From positions 1 to 36,738 of the forward strand of contig JALXWS010000021.1 in assembly GCA_025144025.1 (NCBI GenBank): a stretch of 36,738 bases of DNA. Direction: 5' to 3'. Each line of letters starts with the position of its first letter. Position 1 is the first letter of the stretch. This DNA comes from Corynebacterium sp. p3-SID1241. Its GTDB lineage: Bacteria; Actinomycetota; Actinomycetes; Mycobacteriales; Mycobacteriaceae. The notes beneath the pieces were generated by a model that had not been told where the DNA came from, ran no database searches, and saw only the letters and a list, made by a program, of their open reading frames with translations. A program made the translations under genes and the position numbers. Positions 16,364 through 24,425 of the stretch are shown here, piece by piece.

Positions 16364-17353
16364 ATGGCTGAGTTGAAATCCACTATTTCCGAGCAACTCC
16401 GCAAATTCTGGCGTGCCAACGAGAAGGAATTGACCGATTCCCCGCGTCGCGGCGTCGCCTCCCCTGCCGAGGCCACGGCACTGCGCGAGGAAGTCGCCGC
16501 CGAGATTGCGGACCTCATCAAAGCCCAGAAGGTCAAGACCAGCCCCGGCGATACCGCCCTCGATGCCGATGCCGCCGCTACCCTGCCCCTTGGCGCGCGC
16601 ATCAAGCCGCGCGGAATCTTTGAAGATGACTGGGGCGCGCGTCCTACTGCGCAGCGGCCTTGGCCGGTCATCCTCATCCACGGCACCTGCGACACCAAGG
16701 GTGTATGGCAGATCCTCGGCAATGAACTGCGCCAAGACGGCTGGGCCGTTTTCGCTCCTGATTACGGACGCCGCGCCACCCAACCCCTCGCGGAGTCCGC
16801 GAGGGAGCTTGGCGCCTATATTGATGCCGTGCGCGCAGTCACCGGCGCGGACAAGGTCATCCTCATCGGCCACTCCCAGGGCGGGCTTCTTGCCCGCCAT
16901 TGGATGCGTATGGAGGGAGGCGCCGAAAACGTCCTACACCTGATGTGCATTAGCGCGCCGAATCACGGGACCACCTATGGCGGAATCGCCAGCCGCCTCA
17001 TCCGCACTCCGCGCCAAGAAGCGGTGCTGCGCTCCATCATCGATGGCTGGTTTGGGCCGGCGGGCATGGACCAGGTCGTCGGCAGTGAAGCCCTGCGCGA
17101 AACTAACCGCGATGGCGATCTGGAATCCGGCGTGAGCTATACCTGCATTGCCACGCGTTCCGACGCCGTCGTTGTCCCGCCCGAAACCTGCTTCCTCGAC
17201 CCTCGCGGCGCCGCAGAGGGCACGGTCCGCAATATTTATGTCCAGGACTTTGACCGCCGCGCGATGGTCATGCATGAGGATATGCCGATGGATAAGCGCG
17301 TTCGCGCGATCGTGCGCACCATTTTGGAACTGGTGGAGACTATCCCACGCTAG
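16364..17353 (+). CDS. alpha/beta hydrolase, lipase/esterase-like
   Basis: This 329-residue alpha/beta hydrolase of the class 2 lipase (EstA-like) type has the oxyanion-hole segment VILIHGTCD (102-110), the nucleophile elbow GHSQGG with Ser171, and ISAPNHGTTYGG shortly after, typical of triacylglycerol lipases. An Asp and the His of HEDM near the C-terminus are candidates for the rest of the triad. The N-terminal 80 residues are charged and helical, with no signal peptide, so it appears cytoplasmic, unusual for a lipase. TACAAT (16350-16355) lies 8 nt before ATG 16364, so the mRNA is probably leaderless. A DtxR-like box lies further upstream. Its stop abuts that of the sirtuin gene. Confidence 0.82.
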   Translation: MAELKSTISEQLRKFWRANEKELTDSPRRGVASPAEATALREEVAAEIADLIKAQKVKTSPGDTALDADAAATLPLGARIKPRGIFEDDWGARPTAQRPWPVILIHGTCDTKGVWQILGNELRQDGWAVFAPDYGRRATQPLAESARELGAYIDAVRAVTGADKVILIGHSQGGLLARHWMRMEGGAENVLHLMCISAPNHGTTYGGIASRLIRTPRQEAVLRSIIDGWFGPAGMDQVVGSEALRETNRDGDLESGVSYTCIATRSDAVVVPPETCFLDPRGAAEGTVRNIYVQDFDRRAMVMHEDMPMDKRVRAIVRTILELVETIPR

Positions 17354-18277
17354 TTAAAGCTCCAGCTCATCGAGGATTGCATCAAAGGCTGGGCCCACCT
17401 GTGTACGCCACAGCGTATCCACTTTCTTATCACCCCGGCCGGGCCCGCCATTGATGACGGCCACACGTTTGCCCTGCTTCTTTGCCTCCAGCACAAAGCG
17501 GTACCCGCTCATAACCGCCAGCGAAGAACCAGCCACCAACAGCGAGCGCGCTTGGCCCAACACAGCAAAGGCGGCATCACGGCGCTCCGCCGGTACAGGC
17601 TCGCCAAAGTAGACGACGTCCGGCTTCAGCAATTCAGAACCACAGCGCTCGCATCCGGCCATGCGAAACGCTGCCACGTCGGCCTCCTCTAGCGTCACGT
17701 CACCGTCCGGATTCACTTGGTCCGCCTCCACTACAAGGCGTTCTAGGTACCCCGGATTTGCTGCGGCTAAGCGCGCGTCGAAATGCGGCCGCGCCTCTCG
17801 ATAACCACACATCAGGCACACGACGGTTTCCATATCGCCGTGCAACGCCACCAAGTTCGTGGCTCCTGCCTGTTTATGCAGGCCATCCACATTTTGGGTA
17901 ACCACGCCATTGATCAGTCCGGCGCGCTCCAGTTCCACCAGCGCATAGTGCGTGCGATTCGGCACCGCAGAATCCATGACCCGCCACCCCACAAAGCTGC
18001 GAGCCCAATACCTATGGCTCGCGGCCGGGTCGTGGCGAAATTCCTGATAGGTCATCGGCCGGTGCCTACTGAGCGAGCCGCGCGGGCCCCGATAATCCGG
18101 CACGCCCGATTCCGTAGACACCCCAGCCCCAGTCAGCACCATCACTGGGCCCTCGCGCAGCTGCTTGACGACGTCCCCTAAGGCCTTCCCCTCCTCTGTA
18201 TGCGGCGCCGATTCCTCTACTACTCGGGCGATCGAGCGCAGCGCGGACTGGTGAGCAAGGGAGACGGCTGGTTCCAT
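17354..18277 (-). CDS. Sir2 family NAD-dependent protein deacetylase
   Basis: This 307-residue sirtuin removes acyl groups from lysine using NAD+. It has the NAD-binding GAGVSTESGVPDYRG (50-64), TQNVDG (127-132), the catalytic His in HGD (146-148), and a zinc site of two pairs, C154/C157 and C209/C212. It resembles the class II/IV-like bacterial sirtuins with a longer zinc module. An N-terminal extension of about 40 residues precedes the core. ATG 18277 lies 7 nt after TAGCAT (complement of 18285-18290), so it may have its own leaderless promoter inside the end of bsaP. It could also be read from the bioB-bsaP transcript. Confidence 0.9.
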   Translation of the reverse strand: MEPAVSLAHQSALRSIARVVEESAPHTEEGKALGDVVKQLREGPVMVLTGAGVSTESGVPDYRGPRGSLSRHRPMTYQEFRHDPAASHRYWARSFVGWRVMDSAVPNRTHYALVELERAGLINGVVTQNVDGLHKQAGATNLVALHGDMETVVCLMCGYREARPHFDARLAAANPGYLERLVVEADQVNPDGDVTLEEADVAAFRMAGCERCGSELLKPDVVYFGEPVPAERRDAAFAVLGQARSLLVAGSSLAVMSGYRFVLEAKKQGKRVAVINGGPGRGDKKVDTLWRTQVGPAFDAILDELEL

Positions 18278-18287
18278 GCTCCCGATG

Positions 18288-18560
18288 CTAGCTTTCAGGC
18301 AAGTGCTCTACATATAGCCACTCCGAATCCAGATCCCCGTGGCGCGAGCACGTAGTGTGCCAGCCATCGGGGCGTACCTGGGCCACCATGCGGCGGCCAC
18401 AGATTTGGCAGTAGCGCGGCACATCGAGGCCAGCGGCAGCAGCTGGGTGCAGCGTGAAGACATCCTCGATTGGCTTACCGGTGTTCGGATGGAAGATGGG
18501 CTCATCCCCAGCCAGGACGGCAGCAGCCAATTCAGACGTCGGTTCGGATAAACCAGCCAC
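18288..18560 (-). CDS. bsaP: biotin synthase auxiliary protein BsaP
   Basis: This 90-residue protein contains [10 protein letters not shown] and [10 protein letters not shown], a three-cysteine arrangement, and a [16 protein letters not shown] segment near the start. It matches what is known of actinobacterial BsaP, a small protein encoded next to bioB and reported as necessary for biotin synthase activity in mycobacteria, probably by way of an iron-sulfur cluster. GTG 18560 overlaps the bioB stop by one base, so translation is coupled. Identification rests on the gene context and the cysteine pattern; it was previously listed as a hypothetical protein in many genomes. Confidence 0.8.
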   Translation of the reverse strand: MAGLSEPTSELAAAVLAGDEPIFHPNTGKPIEDVFTLHPAAAAGLDVPRYCQICGRRMVAQVRPDGWHTTCSRHGDLDSEWLYVEHLPES

Positions 18561-19540
18561 TACAGGGCCTTGATCGGCAGATCGATGCGGTTCAACATGT
18601 CCACATCCTTTTCAATCTGCTGGCCCAGGGTGGTCAGATAGTTGCCGGCAATGATGGCGTTGATGCCGCCGAGCAGGCCGCGCTCAGTGCCGTCGTCGCC
18701 AAGCGAAAGCTCGCGACCGCCAGCAAAGCGCAAGGTGGTAGACGGCATGGCCAGGCGGAATGCCGCCACGGCGCGCAGTCCCTCACCCAGCGGAACCAGC
18801 GGACGATCCGCAAAGGGGGTGCCCGGGCGCGGATCGAGGAAGTTCATCGGCACCTCGCACGGATCAATCTCTGCTAGCTGCGCGGCAAACTCGGCACGCT
18901 GTTCTAGGGACTCACCCATACCGATGATGCCGCCGCAGCAGACCTCCATGCCTACTTCGCGCACATAGTCGAGGGTCTGCTTGCGCTCCTCCCAGGTGTG
19001 GGTGGTGACCACATTGGGGAAGAAGGAGCGGGAGGTCTCTAGGTTGTGGTTATAGCGCTGCGCGCCCATGTCCTTCAGGCGCTGCGCCTGCTCGCGGGTC
19101 AGGGTGCCCAAGGAACAGGAAATCTCAATATCGACGGCGTCATTAATCGCGGCAATTGCCTCGCCTACCTGGTCCAGCAGACGATCATCCGGGGACTTTA
19201 CCGCGGCGACGATGCAGAACTCAGTAGCACCGGTCTTGGCGGTCTTCTGTGCCGCCTCCACCAGCTCTGGGATGTTGAGGCGTACGGCGCGCACTGGAGA
19301 CTCGAAGAGACCGGACTGGGAACAAAAGTGGCAATCCTCTGGGCAGCCGCCGGTCTTGATGGAAATAATGCCTTCTACTGATACGTCCGGACCACACCAC
19401 TTCAGGCGGGTCTGGTGAGCGATATCAGCGATTTCCTCCAGCTGGGAATCCGGAACTTGCAGTACCTGCAGTAGCTCTTCCTGGTTGAGGCCTTTGCCTT
19501 GCTCCAAGGCTTTTTCGCGGGCGATGTCAACGATACTCAT
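18560..19540 (-). CDS. bioB: biotin synthase BioB
   Basis: Radical-SAM biotin synthase inserts sulfur into dethiobiotin. The 326-residue protein has the [11 protein letters not shown] motif (CxxxCxxC for the 4Fe-4S cluster) and later ligands typical of the 2Fe-2S cluster ([29 protein letters not shown]). The frame is open to 19591, but ATG 19540 is preferred: the -10 box TATTGT (complement of 19548-19553) lies 7 nt upstream, giving a leaderless mRNA. A BioQ-type palindrome (19555-19569) sits just before that box. bsaP follows with coupled translation. Confidence 0.95.
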   Translation of the reverse strand: MSIVDIAREKALEQGKGLNQEELLQVLQVPDSQLEEIADIAHQTRLKWCGPDVSVEGIISIKTGGCPEDCHFCSQSGLFESPVRAVRLNIPELVEAAQKTAKTGATEFCIVAAVKSPDDRLLDQVGEAIAAINDAVDIEISCSLGTLTREQAQRLKDMGAQRYNHNLETSRSFFPNVVTTHTWEERKQTLDYVREVGMEVCCGGIIGMGESLEQRAEFAAQLAEIDPCEVPMNFLDPRPGTPFADRPLVPLGEGLRAVAAFRLAMPSTTLRFAGGRELSLGDDGTERGLLGGINAIIAGNYLTTLGQQIEKDVDMLNRIDLPIKAL

Positions 19541-19547
19541 GGTGGGA

Positions 19548-19569
19548 ACAATACTTGAACGGCGTTCAA
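19548..19569 (-). promoter_or_regulatory. bioB promoter with BioQ-type operator
   Basis: The operator TTGAACGGCGTTCAA (19555-19569) has the TGAAC-N3-GTTCA form described for the corynebacterial TetR-family repressor BioQ, here with perfectly symmetrical arms. It lies directly upstream of the -10 box TATTGT (complement of 19548-19553), so binding would exclude RNA polymerase. The BioQ gene itself is not in the window. It also lies within 50 bp of the divergent M20 gene. Confidence 0.7.
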
Positions 19570-19617
19570 CTTTGGTTAAAACCACACACAAATTTGGACG
19601 GAACTACCCTCGAGGGC

Positions 19618-20928
19618 ATGACGCTTTATGATGACACCCTCTCCCTCCTCCAAGAACTTATCCGCAATGCCTGCGTAAACGACCTCACGCCGGATTCCGG
19701 CCACGAGGTGCGCAATGCGGATAGTCTGGAGAAATTCTTCGCGGGCGAAGACGTACAGATTGAGCGCTTCGAATCCCACCCAGGTCGCGTTTCCATCGTC
19801 GTGACCGTCCCCGGCGATCCAGAAAAGGAACCGCTCACCCTCATGGGGCACACGGACGTCGTCCCCGTCGACGAGCCCAAGTGGACCAAACCGCCCTTCG
19901 AGGCACTCATCGAGGACGGCAAACTCTACGGGCGCGGTTCCGTAGACATGCTGTTTATTACCGCCACCATGGCAGCGGTTACCCGCGAGGTCGCCCGCGC
20001 CGGTAACACGGGCGGCACCCTCGCCTTTGTGGGTATGGCCGATGAGGAGGCCCGCGGCGGGCTCGGCGTGCGCTTTATGTCCGAGAACCACCCCGATGCC
20101 TTTTCGTGGAAGAACTGCTTGTCCGAAACCGGCGGCAGCCACCTGCCCGGCGCGGTGGGCTTCAACGTGGGCGAAAAGGGCGCCGGCCAGCGCCGCCTGC
20201 ACGTGCATGGCGATGCCGGCCATGGCTCGACCCCGTATGGCAAGGACTTTGCCATCGTGAAAATTGGTGAGGTAGCCCGCCGCATCGCCGCCGCTGAGCC
20301 GCCCACAGCCTCCAATGAAATCTGGGAGGGCTTCGTGCGCACCTTCAAGTTTGATCCCCAGACCGAGCAGGAGCTTATCGACGGCACCGGTGACTACTCC
20401 AAGTTCGGCAACCTCGACGCCTACGCGCACGCCTTTAGCCATACCACCATCGCCGAGACCGTCCTGCGCGCCGGCGGCGCCATCAACGTGTTGCCTTCAC
20501 ATGCCTACCTGGAAATGGACGTGCGCCCCTTCCCCGGCCAGACCCAGGAGGATCTGGATGACTTCCTGCGCAACGCGCTTGGAGACATGGCCGATGAGGT
20601 AGAAATCGAACACCTCATTACTGAAGATGCCACCCAATCCTCCACCGATACCGAGCTGTGGCGCGCCATTGAGGCCACCTCCAAGGAATTCTTCCCCGAC
20701 AAAGCCGTTGTCCCTGTTCACGCCACCGGCGGCTCGGACCTGCGCTTCGCCCGACGCAAGGGTGGCAATGCCTATGGCTTTGCCATGCACGCCGAGGGCC
20801 GCGATATGGCCAGCGCCAATTCCCAGCTGCACAGCCACGACGAGCACCTTTACTTGGAGGACCTCGAGCTCACCGTGCGCGCCTACCGCAGCCTGGTCAA
20901 TCGCTTCCTAGGCCTGTCACAGGCATAA
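19618..20928 (+). CDS. M20/M25/M40 family metallopeptidase
   Basis: This 436-residue zinc-dependent exopeptidase or amidohydrolase is of the DapE/ArgE/carboxypeptidase type. Metal and catalytic motifs are GHTDVVP, GRGSVDM (bridging Asp), ADEEARGG (catalytic and ligand Glu), GGSDLRFAR and the last His near SHDEHL. A dimerisation (lid) domain spans about 185-320. No signal peptide is visible. The frame extends to 19555, but ATG 19618 is preferred as it gives the family start and lies 7 nt after TACCCT (19605-19610). The substrate is unknown; DapE itself is usually elsewhere and shorter. It is divergent from bioB. Confidence 0.88.
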   Translation: MTLYDDTLSLLQELIRNACVNDLTPDSGHEVRNADSLEKFFAGEDVQIERFESHPGRVSIVVTVPGDPEKEPLTLMGHTDVVPVDEPKWTKPPFEALIEDGKLYGRGSVDMLFITATMAAVTREVARAGNTGGTLAFVGMADEEARGGLGVRFMSENHPDAFSWKNCLSETGGSHLPGAVGFNVGEKGAGQRRLHVHGDAGHGSTPYGKDFAIVKIGEVARRIAAAEPPTASNEIWEGFVRTFKFDPQTEQELIDGTGDYSKFGNLDAYAHAFSHTTIAETVLRAGGAINVLPSHAYLEMDVRPFPGQTQEDLDDFLRNALGDMADEVEIEHLITEDATQSSTDTELWRAIEATSKEFFPDKAVVPVHATGGSDLRFARRKGGNAYGFAMHAEGRDMASANSQLHSHDEHLYLEDLELTVRAYRSLVNRFLGLSQA

Positions 20929-20941
20929 CAAGTGTGGCAAG

Positions 20942-21496
20942 ATGTCTGGCATGAGCTTTGCACGTAAGTCCGCGCTGCTATCTGCAGCTACCGCCCTGAC
21001 CGTAACCCTCGCCGCCCCTGCCGCTGCCCATGCCGACGCCGTTGATAACCTCCTCGCCAAGATGCCTGCCGGCCAGATTTCCTGCTCCCAGGCCAAGCAG
21101 TACTGGACCAACTCCGCTGATTACAACCAGAAGAAGTCCCAGGCCCTCGCCGTTGCCACCGTGCACCCACGCGGCAACGAGGTCCGCGACGCCATCGGCC
21201 GCATGGACGAAGCTATTGCCCGCTGTGGCCTAAACGGCACCACTGGCCAGGGCAAGCCGGTCAACACTGGCGGCCAACGCGGCAATGCTCCCGCACCAAA
21301 GCCGGCTCCGGCACCGGCGCCAGCCAAGAACGCCAAGGTCATCGAGCTGGGTACCATCCCGGGCCAGCCGACTGTCGACGTCCCCTTCTTGGGCCAGACC
21401 TTCCGCATCCCGGATGCGGCCAAGATTGCCCAAAACGCTGTATCTCAGTTCCAGCTGCCACAGATCCAGCAGCTACAGCAGCTGTCTTCTTTCTAG
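20942..21496 (+). CDS. secreted two-cysteine protein, possibly haemophore-related
   Basis: A Sec signal peptide (basic RK, then hydrophobic LLSAATALTVTLAAPAAAHA) ends near residue 31 from ATG 20942; ATG 20951 is an alternative start. The mature part has two cysteines about 45 residues apart (ISCSQA and ARCGL) that could form a disulfide, then a linker rich in P, A and K (APKPAPAPAPAK), and a Q-rich C-terminal tail. The cysteine-bounded helical part resembles mycobacterial Rv0203/Rv1174c haemophore-related proteins, but that is a resemblance only. It lies 13 bp past the M20 gene. Its stop shares CTAG with the convergent CHY zinc-finger gene. Confidence 0.65.
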   Translation: MSGMSFARKSALLSAATALTVTLAAPAAAHADAVDNLLAKMPAGQISCSQAKQYWTNSADYNQKKSQALAVATVHPRGNEVRDAIGRMDEAIARCGLNGTTGQGKPVNTGGQRGNAPAPKPAPAPAPAKNAKVIELGTIPGQPTVDVPFLGQTFRIPDAAKIAQNAVSQFQLPQIQQLQQLSSF

Positions 21497-21810
21497 CGGT
21501 CTAGCTGAAAATAGATCCCGGCATGCGCGCTGCAGCCGGGATTAAATTTATGCCCGCAGTGGGGACAGGCAGGCGCGGCGGCATAAGCGTGGTAGTTCAT
21601 TTCGGTGCGGCAGGCGCCGCAGAGGACCGAGGGGGCGTCGACAAGCATGGGCCCAAACTCATGGTCAGTGAGCTCGGCGTGGCACAGCGCGCAAGCAAAA
21701 TACTTCCCGCAGCTGGCGCACTTATTGGCCACCACGTCCAGCGGGGAATGCCAATGCTTGCACCGGCCTTGCGCATCAATCGCGCCGTGAATCTTCATGG
21801 CCGTCAGCAT
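21493..21810 (-). CDS. CHY zinc-finger protein
   Basis: This 105-residue protein is dominated by zinc ligands: CKHWHS, CASCGKYFACALCHAEL, DHEFGP, CGACRTEM, NYHAY and CPHCGHKFNPGCSAH. This matches the CHY zinc finger (three zinc ions in the family), found in eukaryotic PIRH2/Hot13 and some actinobacteria; the bacterial role is unknown. ATG 21810 (MLTAMKIHGAID) or ATG 21798 could be the start; both lie within the end of the upstream membrane-protein gene, which overlaps by 35 bp, so translation is coupled. Confidence 0.78.
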   Translation of the reverse strand: MLTAMKIHGAIDAQGRCKHWHSPLDVVANKCASCGKYFACALCHAELTDHEFGPMLVDAPSVLCGACRTEMNYHAYAAAPACPHCGHKFNPGCSAHAGIYFQLDR

Positions 21811-22615
21811 ACGCGCCACCCTGTTGCCACTGCTGCTTCTTTTCTTCAGACTTCTTAGCATTGCGCACTGCCTGAATGCCCACCACAATGGCAATGATGA
21901 TCGGAACCCACACCTTGCTGTAGTCCATCAAGAATACGAGCCAATCGGGCGGATCAATGTCAATATTGAGGTCAATATTCGGCACGGGCAGCTCAATCTG
22001 CGGCAACTCCGGCACCGGGAGCGCGATATCCGGCAGGTCGATATCCGGCAGCTCCCAGTCCGGCAGTAACCGGGCCAAGATGCGGCTAATGATCGGGCCG
22101 AGCACAATCACGCCAATGGCCCAGCCGGACTTTCCCAGGCCACCCAAAAGCGGATACAGCACCCGCTTGAAGGAGCTTTCCTCCATGGCGTGGCGGCGCT
22201 TCTCCCCCAGTGAGCCGGCCGGCGGATCGAGGGCGACTGCCTCCTCGCCATTGCGGTAGTACACATCTAAAAGCTCGCCAAAAGGAGAGGCTTGGATATC
22301 TAGGTAAGGCTTGGTCCGCGGTGCGGAGTTCTCGAGCAGGGTGAGGTCTTTTTCTATCTTCTTCTTGAACGAATACCGACCCGCACGCGGCCGATCGTGT
22401 CGGCTGCGTACCTGACCGTTCACCACAATCTGCAGGCGTGGGCTGGGATTCTTCCGCCACAGCTGAAGGCGCTTCGACAGCGAAGCATCGCCTGGCACCG
22501 GGGTATAGTCCTTCGCCTTTTTTGGCCACTCACCTAGCTCAGCGAACTCGGCATCGTATCCGCGCTGCACCTCAATGGTGCCCACCTCGGGGTGCTCTAG
22601 GCGCCACGTCTCCAT
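21776..22615 (-). CDS. membrane protein with LPxI/LPxP repeat region, unknown function
   Basis: This 279-residue protein is not recognised. Residues 1-155 are cytoplasmic-looking and basic; one hydrophobic segment lies near 160-182 and another near 234-252. Between them, about 184-224, is a proline-punctuated repeat (LPDIDLPDIALP, VPELPQIELP, VPNIDLNIDI) with a two-residue alternation of hydrophobic and acidic residues, probably an extended strand or coil facing outside. The C-terminus is highly charged (KKSEEKK) and Q-rich. Its start overlaps the stop of the upstream membrane gene by one base (TAATG), and the CHY gene begins inside its end, giving a three-gene operon. Confidence 0.68.
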   Translation of the reverse strand: METWRLEHPEVGTIEVQRGYDAEFAELGEWPKKAKDYTPVPGDASLSKRLQLWRKNPSPRLQIVVNGQVRSRHDRPRAGRYSFKKKIEKDLTLLENSAPRTKPYLDIQASPFGELLDVYYRNGEEAVALDPPAGSLGEKRRHAMEESSFKRVLYPLLGGLGKSGWAIGVIVLGPIISRILARLLPDWELPDIDLPDIALPVPELPQIELPVPNIDLNIDIDPPDWLVFLMDYSKVWVPIIIAIVVGIQAVRNAKKSEEKKQQWQQGGAYADGHEDSRRD

Positions 22616-22980
22616 TAGCTCTTCCCTGCCTTAGAGCCCACCACGGCACCCAGCTTGCTCGCGGCCCATGCCAGAAAGACAAGCACCGGGAGGTAAATCC
22701 ACGTTCCCTCATTGAAATACAGGGACATGGCGGCAAAATAGGCCAACCCCGCCACACTGAAGATGGTCCAGGAGGCGCGGAAAGTGGCGCCGTCGACAAG
22801 AGCAATGATCACCGTCAGCACGGCCATGAGGATAAGCAGGGCAAGGCCGGAGACAAGGTGATAGATGGCGGGCGGCAGTCCAACGAAGACCGCGACCATG
22901 GCGATGGGCGCCCACCATTGCCACCAGACGCGGCTGGGCTCGTCTTTCGTTTCCGCTTCTTCTTCTAGCTCCTCAAACAC
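22615..22980 (-). CDS. small membrane protein, unknown function
   Basis: This 121-residue protein has an acidic N-terminus (MFEELEEEAETKDEPS) and about four hydrophobic segments (near 24-42, 44-64, 70-87 and 92-108). No family is recognised. It is the first gene of the operon with the LPxI-repeat membrane protein and the CHY protein. It is divergent from the gene at 23099, with 118 bp between the two starts, holding a repeated ATCCTCC element. Confidence 0.65.
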   Translation of the reverse strand: MFEELEEEAETKDEPSRVWWQWWAPIAMVAVFVGLPPAIYHLVSGLALLILMAVLTVIIALVDGATFRASWTIFSVAGLAYFAAMSLYFNEGTWIYLPVLVFLAWAASKLGAVVGSKAGKS

Positions 22981-23023
22981 GCACCCAACCTATCACAGGG
23001 CTTGGCAGAGCTTATGGGGAAGA

Positions 23024-23063
23024 AATCCTCCCTATGGCCGGCTTAATCCTCCCCGCGGAGGAT
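23024..23063. repeat. AATCCTCCC direct repeats plus inverted copy in a divergent promoter gap
   Basis: AATCCTCCC occurs at 23024-23032 and 23045-23053, 21 bp apart (two helix turns). The second copy pairs with GGAGGAT at 23057-23063 in a perfect 7-bp inverted repeat with a 4-nt loop. The array lies upstream of the gene at 23099, over the region where its promoter should be, so it is a candidate regulator site. No known consensus is recognised. Confidence 0.4.
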
Positions 23064-23098
23064 ACCGCGCTGAGCAGGGCATACCTAGCGTTGAGTAC

Positions 23099-23533
23099 AT
23101 GAAAAGCACACCACTCATCCTCGCGGCGGGCGTGATATTTGGTGCCATCTACGGCACCAATGCGCTCCTGCCAGACATGTATGACAACCCCACCTCTGAG
23201 GTGCAGGCCGGCCAGGCCCGCATCCCCGGATTATCCTGCACTGAAGAAGAAGGCTCCACCGGCAGTGAACCACGCTGGGACTGTGACGGCACCCAGATCC
23301 GCGCTAAAGAAGTCGGCGTACAGGACAAAGACCAAGCCACCCGACGCTACCTCCGGGCAATGGGTGAAGGTACGGCCATGCCGGAAGGAGACATCGACCG
23401 TGACGGGGATAAGCGCACGCTTAGCGATGGCGACCTCGTAGCCATCAGCGTCGAGGGCGATGGCCCCACCACGTTCCTCTCCCTGCGCGGACCGCGCGCT
23501 GCAGAACTTGCCCAGGAGGTAGAAAAGGCATGA
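23099..23533 (+). CDS. membrane-anchored protein, unknown function
   Basis: This 144-residue protein has one N-terminal hydrophobic segment (LILAAGVIFGAIYGTNALL) that is a signal anchor or uncleaved signal, followed by a hydrophilic, acidic domain with two cysteines (LSCTEEE and DCDG) likely to be outside the membrane. No family is recognised. ATG 23099 follows TAGCGT (23086-23091) by 7 nt, so the mRNA may be leaderless. Its end overlaps the start of the PrsW-type gene by four bases (ATGA), so the pair is coupled and may act together. Confidence 0.65.
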   Translation: MKSTPLILAAGVIFGAIYGTNALLPDMYDNPTSEVQAGQARIPGLSCTEEEGSTGSEPRWDCDGTQIRAKEVGVQDKDQATRRYLRAMGEGTAMPEGDIDRDGDKRTLSDGDLVAISVEGDGPTTFLSLRGPRAAELAQEVEKA

Positions 23534-24330
23534 AGAATCTGTACTGGCTATCTATCGCTTTCGGCCTTGTAGTCGCCGGCTTCTTCTTGGCCGATCGCCG
23601 GTTTACCGAGGTTGGGCTCATCGGTGCGCTCATCTGCGCTGGCCTGACGCTTGGACTGGGATTCTGGTGGTTTAAGCCGCGGCCGATGTGGCAGGGCATC
23701 CTATGGGGTGCGCTCGCCCCACCGGTGGTGGTTAGCCTCGACAATCAGATGGTGGGAATCTCAGTTAAGTTGGGGCTCGCCCACCTGGACGCGGCCTTCC
23801 ACTCACCACTTCCGGAAGAAACCATCAAGCTCCTCGGCGTTGTCATTATTATTGCAGCCTTTGGGAACGTGCGGCACCCTTACCAAGCCGCCGCGATCGG
23901 AATGGCGGTAGGCCTTGGTTTTGACGCCATGGAAAATATTCCATTCCTCCTGAGCGCGACCATCACTAACCTGGATGGCGATCTCTGGGGCGCCATTATT
24001 ACCGGTACCGGGCGAATCCTCACTGGTGCCTTTAGCCATGCACTGTATACGGGGGTTGCGGCGTGGGGCGTCGGCAAGCTCTACGCGGGGGCACGCCACG
24101 GATACTGGCAGGTGGCCGGATTCTGGCTGGCCGCTATCGCCCTGCATACCCTGTTCAATGCCTCGCTGATCATTACGGGTGATTGGCCGGTGACCTTTTT
24201 CCTTACCGCTCTCATTACGTGGACACTGATTATCTGGGGCCTGCGTTTCATACGCAAGCAAGAGAAGAAATATGCGGCACAAAAAAGCGAAACTACTCTA
24301 CCCACCAAGGATCCAGAATATAGCTCTTGA
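23530..24330 (+). CDS. PrsW family intramembrane metalloprotease
   Basis: This 266-residue protein has about eight hydrophobic segments. It carries the PrsW motifs: EETIK (residues 96-100), FDAMEN (131-136), SHALYTG and HTLFNAS. B. subtilis PrsW starts cleavage of the anti-sigma factor RsiW; other members of this CPBP-related family have unknown targets. The coupled upstream membrane-anchored protein is a possible partner or substrate, but no sigma or anti-sigma gene is seen nearby. A strongly basic C-terminal tail (about 240-266) is cytoplasmic. Confidence 0.82.
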   Translation: MKNLYWLSIAFGLVVAGFFLADRRFTEVGLIGALICAGLTLGLGFWWFKPRPMWQGILWGALAPPVVVSLDNQMVGISVKLGLAHLDAAFHSPLPEETIKLLGVVIIIAAFGNVRHPYQAAAIGMAVGLGFDAMENIPFLLSATITNLDGDLWGAIITGTGRILTGAFSHALYTGVAAWGVGKLYAGARHGYWQVAGFWLAAIALHTLFNASLIITGDWPVTFFLTALITWTLIIWGLRFIRKQEKKYAAQKSETTLPTKDPEYSS

Positions 24331-24378
24331 GCTGTGTAAATACGAAGGAAGAGGCTCGTGTCCGAGGGGTGTTATAAG

Positions 24379-24408
24379 GTGTGAATCGTACACAAGTTCA
24401 CACGATTA
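24379..24408. promoter_or_regulatory. inverted repeat before the HNH gene
   Basis: GTGTGAA (24379-24385) and TTCACAC (24397-24403) form a perfect 7-bp inverted repeat with an 11-nt spacer. The same stretch also holds AATCGT/ACGATT arms (24384-24389 and 24403-24408). It lies 18-47 bp before the HNH gene start, next to TACGAT (24415-24420), a possible -10 box. It is probably an operator rather than a terminator, since no U-run follows. Confidence 0.4.
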
Positions 24409-24425
24409 TTTAGGTACGATGCGCC

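Noticed and set aside
19576..20442. 288-codon reverse frame across the M20 gene
   Set aside because: The M20 motifs are on the + strand; the reverse frame has no family features.
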